A stretch of 64,000 nt of DNA from NCBI RefSeq assembly GCF_900240285.1, contig NZ_OESS01000002.1, positions 868,001 to 932,000 on the forward strand, given 5' to 3'. Shown here piece after piece: positions 60,924 to 64,000 of this stretch. Both the position numbers and the translations under genes were made by a program. Source of the stretch: Halobacillus sp. Marseille-P3879. Its GTDB lineage: Bacteria > Bacillota > Bacilli > Bacillales > Halobacillaceae. The notes beneath the pieces were generated by a model that saw nothing but the letters and a program-made list of their open reading frames with translations, ran no database searches and was not told the DNA's origin. The number at the start of each line of letters is the position of its first letter. Within the stretch, counting starts at the first letter, position 1.

Positions 60924-63296
60924 TTAATAAGATAGTACATACCTTAATACGTTCAAATCTTGAGGTGCTTCCCTGTTTCTGTCATGTCCATTTATTTCCG
61001 TGTCTGAACAATAAACATATTTCATTGAAGTTTCTGGACTTGAAATAGGAGTAGTTCCATTAATACACCACATACCACCTGCTGTTAAATTTGCGAACTC
61101 TTTAGGAACGTGTGTGAATCCCCAATGTGAGTTATCGGCACTTCCTGTATACCCACTCCAAACTAATATCCACCCATTAGGACACTCAGACATTTTCTTT
61201 GAGGGGGTTATTGTTTGGGAAGCCTGCACATACAAAGCTCCCTCCCAAAGAACCCCATAACCTTCTGTACCTATTGGATTACCATTTAAAATAACAACAC
61301 CATCTTGTACTCTTAAAAGGTCGTAATCTTCTGGATTTGTAGAACCCGATTCAACACCATTTTTCAAGAAGTTTAAGCCTTCGCCTCCACCACCAGAATA
61401 ATCATTAAAGAAAAGACCATTTAAACCTACAATGTCAGAGTTATTTAAGTCCATTGCTCCTGCGACATCTTCTTCACTTACATTAGAAGCCCATTTATTT
61501 GCACCAAAACGAAGACGGCTATTAATTAAAAGCTCATTTTGATTAGTTGGAAAGTCGTTTATACCAATAGATTTAAGTATAGGGTCAATAAAAAATAAAG
61601 GCTGTCCCGTGTCCAATTTTTGAGTTATTGTAGTACTGCCTAGTTCATCCATAACTCTGAACTCGAAGTTATAAGCCTTAGTGGAATCTAGTGTTAAGTT
61701 TATTTTTTCGCTTGAAAATTCCCCTCCACTTAAAGTGTGATCTAAGGAAGTCCAAAACCCAAAACCTGTCTCTTCAGAATCCTTGTATCTATACTCAATT
61801 TGATTTATTACATTCTTAGGTTCGTTATCTACACTTAACAAGGAAATGTCACCTTTAAGTTGGACTGTTGTAGTTTCCTCAAATCCATTTAATCTCTTTG
61901 TAGCTGAAACAATTGAAGGATTACTATAAGGAATCACATCTACTGGAATACTTGTAGTTGTAGTAAGACCCCTACTATCCACAGCTTTTACAACAAGTGA
62001 TTGGTCATTATTTGCATCAATTGAACCGAAATCAAATTGCACATCATCACTTGAACTATAGTCAGCATTTTTACTTGTACCTGCTATTGTAGCTGAGTAC
62101 GAAACCATTGAAGCTCCATTTTGAGCAGTTGCTTTTGCAGAAGCAGGAATAGTGACCACAAGGTTAGAATGATTGGAGATTATGTATTGATCGTTTAGTG
62201 TAATATCCTTCGTAGTTTGATTTGTGTCTGCATACGTATAATTTTCTTCAAATATCGGATTACTGTTTCTAACGTTGAAATTAAGTAATTCACTTGTGGT
62301 ACTCCTAACCTTTATGCCATTGTAGAACGTCTCAACTTCAATTGAACCATCTTTACTCTTATCGTTCGGCATCTGATCATATAGACTCGTCTTTTCTGTT
62401 GCATCAGGAGTCCAAGAAAATGAAGAGTCTACATCTGTAAATGTCTTCGTGTATGAACCTAATTTTATTCTTAGATTATGTTCAAAATCAGAATGATCTT
62501 TATCCAGTGTTCCAGAGATTGTATCATCTACATAAACATAATGATCGAACTTGCTATTTGGTTTACTTGCAGACGGTGCTGTTAAAGTACCATCATAATA
62601 TCTGCTACCAATCCAATTGTCTCCATCATATGTTTGAAGAATTACATGGGTTGGTGCGCTTGATCTTCCGTCTAACAGTTCAAAAATATTAGTATTCTGT
62701 AACAAACTGAATGAAGTTGACTTAGAAGTTTCAGAAGTGGATAGCAACACTTGATTTACGTGTTGTTCATCTCCTGATCTATCAAACACATACATTTCAA
62801 CTTCATGCCTAAACCTAGAAGAATACCTTTTAATTGTTATTGTACGGTTACTACCTGCTGTCCAAGATGGACTAGAGGTTAAATGTGACTGTCTTGGAAT
62901 CGTGTTTAATGTAAAGGATTGTTGATCTAAATCAATCCTACCTACCCAACCACTAATATCAACCTCAGCGTCAAAATAACCATCTAATGAAAAATTTCCT
63001 TTACCATCATCGTCATGATTAATTGTAAACTCGTAGGTCTGAATCCATTTCTTCTGATTAGCTTTAAGAGCAGCCATACCACTAGCTGTTCTTGTTACAA
63101 ACGAACCGTTATTATATTGCATTGCACATGTTTTCGTTGCACTTGAGTAAACTGCACCGTAATCATCTCTAGCGATCCAGTACATCTTTGCAGTTACATC
63201 AGATTTATTTCCTGATATGTCTTGAGTTGCAGACCAATCAATTTGTAACCTCCAATGTCCATTTACATTCTTTCCAAAACTACCACTTAACGCCAT
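60924..63296 (-). CDS. Phage tail fibre / minor structural protein (DUF859-like)
   Basis: A 790-residue structural protein. The first about 600 residues fit the DUF859 tail protein of siphoviruses, with repeated beta-rich segments (SGSFGKNVNGHWRLQIDWSA at the start). The C-terminal part (about 620-790) differs in style, with a Gly-rich hinge (DYSGGGGEGLNFL) and a compact end domain that may bind the receptor. AAAGGATAG precedes ATG 63296. Confidence 0.8.
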   Translation of the reverse strand: MALSGSFGKNVNGHWRLQIDWSATQDISGNKSDVTAKMYWIARDDYGAVYSSATKTCAMQYNNGSFVTRTASGMAALKANQKKWIQTYEFTINHDDDGKGNFSLDGYFDAEVDISGWVGRIDLDQQSFTLNTIPRQSHLTSSPSWTAGSNRTITIKRYSSRFRHEVEMYVFDRSGDEQHVNQVLLSTSETSKSTSFSLLQNTNIFELLDGRSSAPTHVILQTYDGDNWIGSRYYDGTLTAPSASKPNSKFDHYVYVDDTISGTLDKDHSDFEHNLRIKLGSYTKTFTDVDSSFSWTPDATEKTSLYDQMPNDKSKDGSIEVETFYNGIKVRSTTSELLNFNVRNSNPIFEENYTYADTNQTTKDITLNDQYIISNHSNLVVTIPASAKATAQNGASMVSYSATIAGTSKNADYSSSDDVQFDFGSIDANNDQSLVVKAVDSRGLTTTTSIPVDVIPYSNPSIVSATKRLNGFEETTTVQLKGDISLLSVDNEPKNVINQIEYRYKDSEETGFGFWTSLDHTLSGGEFSSEKINLTLDSTKAYNFEFRVMDELGSTTITQKLDTGQPLFFIDPILKSIGINDFPTNQNELLINSRLRFGANKWASNVSEEDVAGAMDLNNSDIVGLNGLFFNDYSGGGGEGLNFLKNGVESGSTNPEDYDLLRVQDGVVILNGNPIGTEGYGVLWEGALYVQASQTITPSKKMSECPNGWILVWSGYTGSADNSHWGFTHVPKEFANLTAGGMWCINGTTPISSPETSMKYVYCSDTEINGHDRNREAPQDLNVLRYVLSY

Positions 63297-63315
63297 ACTA
63301 TTTATCTATCCTTTC

Positions 63316-64000
63316 TTAATCAATACTTGGGATGAATGCCAGCCCCTTTATTTCAGGAGAGTCTACAACTACCATCTTTACAGGCTTAATGTTAATTTCT
63401 TTATCAACTTGTACTTTAGACACTTCTGTAACATCGCCATTTAACGTAAATACTTTTTCCATATAAACATTTCCCTCTTCATCTGCTACCTCTGAATACC
63501 CAGAAAACTCTTCAGGTGTGATTGCTGTATAACCTTTAGTATTGAATGAATTAACCTTGATACCGTTCATATCAATCCTTACATTAGTATTGTAAATTTC
63601 TCCATTAGCCATCGACCATTGACGGGGAGAGTCACCTTCGTTGAGCATAATGTTTGTGAAAGTAGCATCAGCATCATTTGACCCTACTCTAAGAGTAATA
63701 TCATCCTCTTGAGCAATAAAGGTTGCTGAATAATATTTATATCCATCTGTATCCACATCGGTTTCAGTGTATTGAGAAAAGGCTCTACGGTCATCATTCA
63801 TGTCACCGTTGTAAACTATCACATAAGCACGATTGTCGGAATTAGTTGCTTTAACATACCAAGACATTGTATATTCTTGACCAGCACTAACCTTAATATC
63901 TTGGTAAAGGTTTACCCAATCCGTACTCTTCTTGAAGTGAAAACCAGAACCAGCACCGATTTTTTTAAGTTCATCGTTTTGAATGGTTTCAGGTGTTCCA
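63316..64000 (-). CDS. Phage tail/minor structural protein, C-terminal part (cut by window edge)
   Basis: The frame is open from the window edge to TAA at 63316, about 228 codons. It contains a carbohydrate-binding-module-like beta segment (YTMSWYVKATNSDNRAYVIV, YYSATFIAQEDDITLRVGSN) and a closing part about NGIKVNSFNTKGYTAI. This layout is typical of the C-terminus of long phage minor structural proteins, such as tail endopeptidase/lysin proteins. The start lies outside. Confidence 0.75.
   Translation of the reverse strand, partial: GTPETIQNDELKKIGAGSGFHFKKSTDWVNLYQDIKVSAGQEYTMSWYVKATNSDNRAYVIVYNGDMNDDRRAFSQYTETDVDTDGYKYYSATFIAQEDDITLRVGSNDADATFTNIMLNEGDSPRQWSMANGEIYNTNVRIDMNGIKVNSFNTKGYTAITPEEFSGYSEVADEEGNVYMEKVFTLNGDVTEVSKVQVDKEINIKPVKMVVVDSPEIKGLAFIPSID

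Larger units (their letters stand above)
52173..64000. mobile_element. Prophage, attachment-site-proximal end (continues past window)
   Basis: From the spo0A junction to the window edge nearly all genes are phage-type: small membrane proteins, replication-relaxation and FtsK-like proteins, XRE regulator, toxin-antitoxin pair, YolD, lysis genes and tail genes, ordered with the late genes pointing toward the junction. The order lysis genes, FtsK-like, replication-relaxation recalls B. anthracis Wbeta/Gamma-type siphoviruses. No integrase is in the window. Base composition is more AT-rich than the flanking chromosome by eye. Confidence 0.88.

Noticed and set aside
1-64000. CRISPR arrays, tRNA or rRNA genes
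   Set aside because: No regularly spaced repeats, tRNA cloverleaf pattern or rRNA sequence were noticed; a dedicated scan was not possible.

Overview
The window comes from a low-GC, endospore-forming member of the Bacillaceae, most like Halobacillus and related moderate halophiles. This rests on gene order, which tracks the yqk/yqj/yqi stretch of Bacillus subtilis (deoB-xerD-yqzK-fur, spoIIM, nudF, yqkF, yqkE-yqkB, yqjQ-yqjP-yqjN, rnz, polY1, yqjE, yqjD, yqjC, yqjA, yqiW, the bkd operon, bkdR, yqzF, spo0A), on Bacillus-type ribosome binding sites, and on sporulation genes. The genus is inference. Family and pathway assignments are by eye from the translated sequence; no search was run.

Layout. 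1-7.7 kb: housekeeping genes on the minus strand (phosphopentomutase 5' part, XerD, Fur with a Fur box, SpoIIM, NudF, Fe-S/HesB-like YqkB, SDR YqjQ, MBL-fold YqjP), with one plus-strand aldo/keto reductase. 7.7-17 kb: RocB-like peptidase, GDPD, RNase Z, aldehyde dehydrogenase, PEP carboxylase and a CotF-like coat protein. 17-25 kb: DUF4003 protein, flotillin, a proline-catabolism cluster (PutR, P5C dehydrogenase, proline dehydrogenase) and TnrA behind a perfect TnrA box. 25-36 kb: carbonic anhydrase, intracellular subtilisin, SOS-controlled DNA polymerase IV, M20 peptidase, and a propionyl/methylmalonyl-CoA cluster in which the B12 domain of the mutase is fused to the epimerase. 36-46.5 kb: the branched-chain 2-oxoacid operon ptb-bcd-buk-lpdV-E1alpha-E1beta-E2-bacilliredoxin, preceded by its regulator BkdR, whose sigma-54 contact motif is altered (GAFEGA). 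46.6-51.5 kb: yqzF, a cNMP/CBS/nucleotidyltransferase protein, a DEDDh exonuclease, a degenerate IS1182-type transposase and aspartokinase.

The most striking feature is at 51981-52172. The last 63 codons of spo0A, the master sporulation regulator, stand alone at the position where spo0A is expected. At the upstream side they meet an in-frame stop and then phage DNA. From there to the end of the window (and beyond) lies a prophage read toward the attachment site: tail proteins, DUF859 tail fibre, DUF4376 protein, holin with two possible starts, endolysin, a plus-strand accessory gene pair, SOS-box YolD protein, a Panacea/PemK-like toxin-antitoxin pair, an XRE regulator, an FtsK/SpoIIIE-like ATPase, a replication-relaxation protein and small membrane proteins, one pilin-like. 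Either the prophage splits spo0A, and excision would restore it, or it replaces the 3' end of spo0A and this is the displaced original. The far end lies outside the window, so the two cannot be told apart here.

Four copies of a structured intergenic repeat (about 4.8-5.1, 12.7-12.9, 24.8-25.0 and 49.6-49.7 kb) share a folding plan while their stem sequences differ. I saw no tRNA, rRNA, CRISPR array or replication origin.
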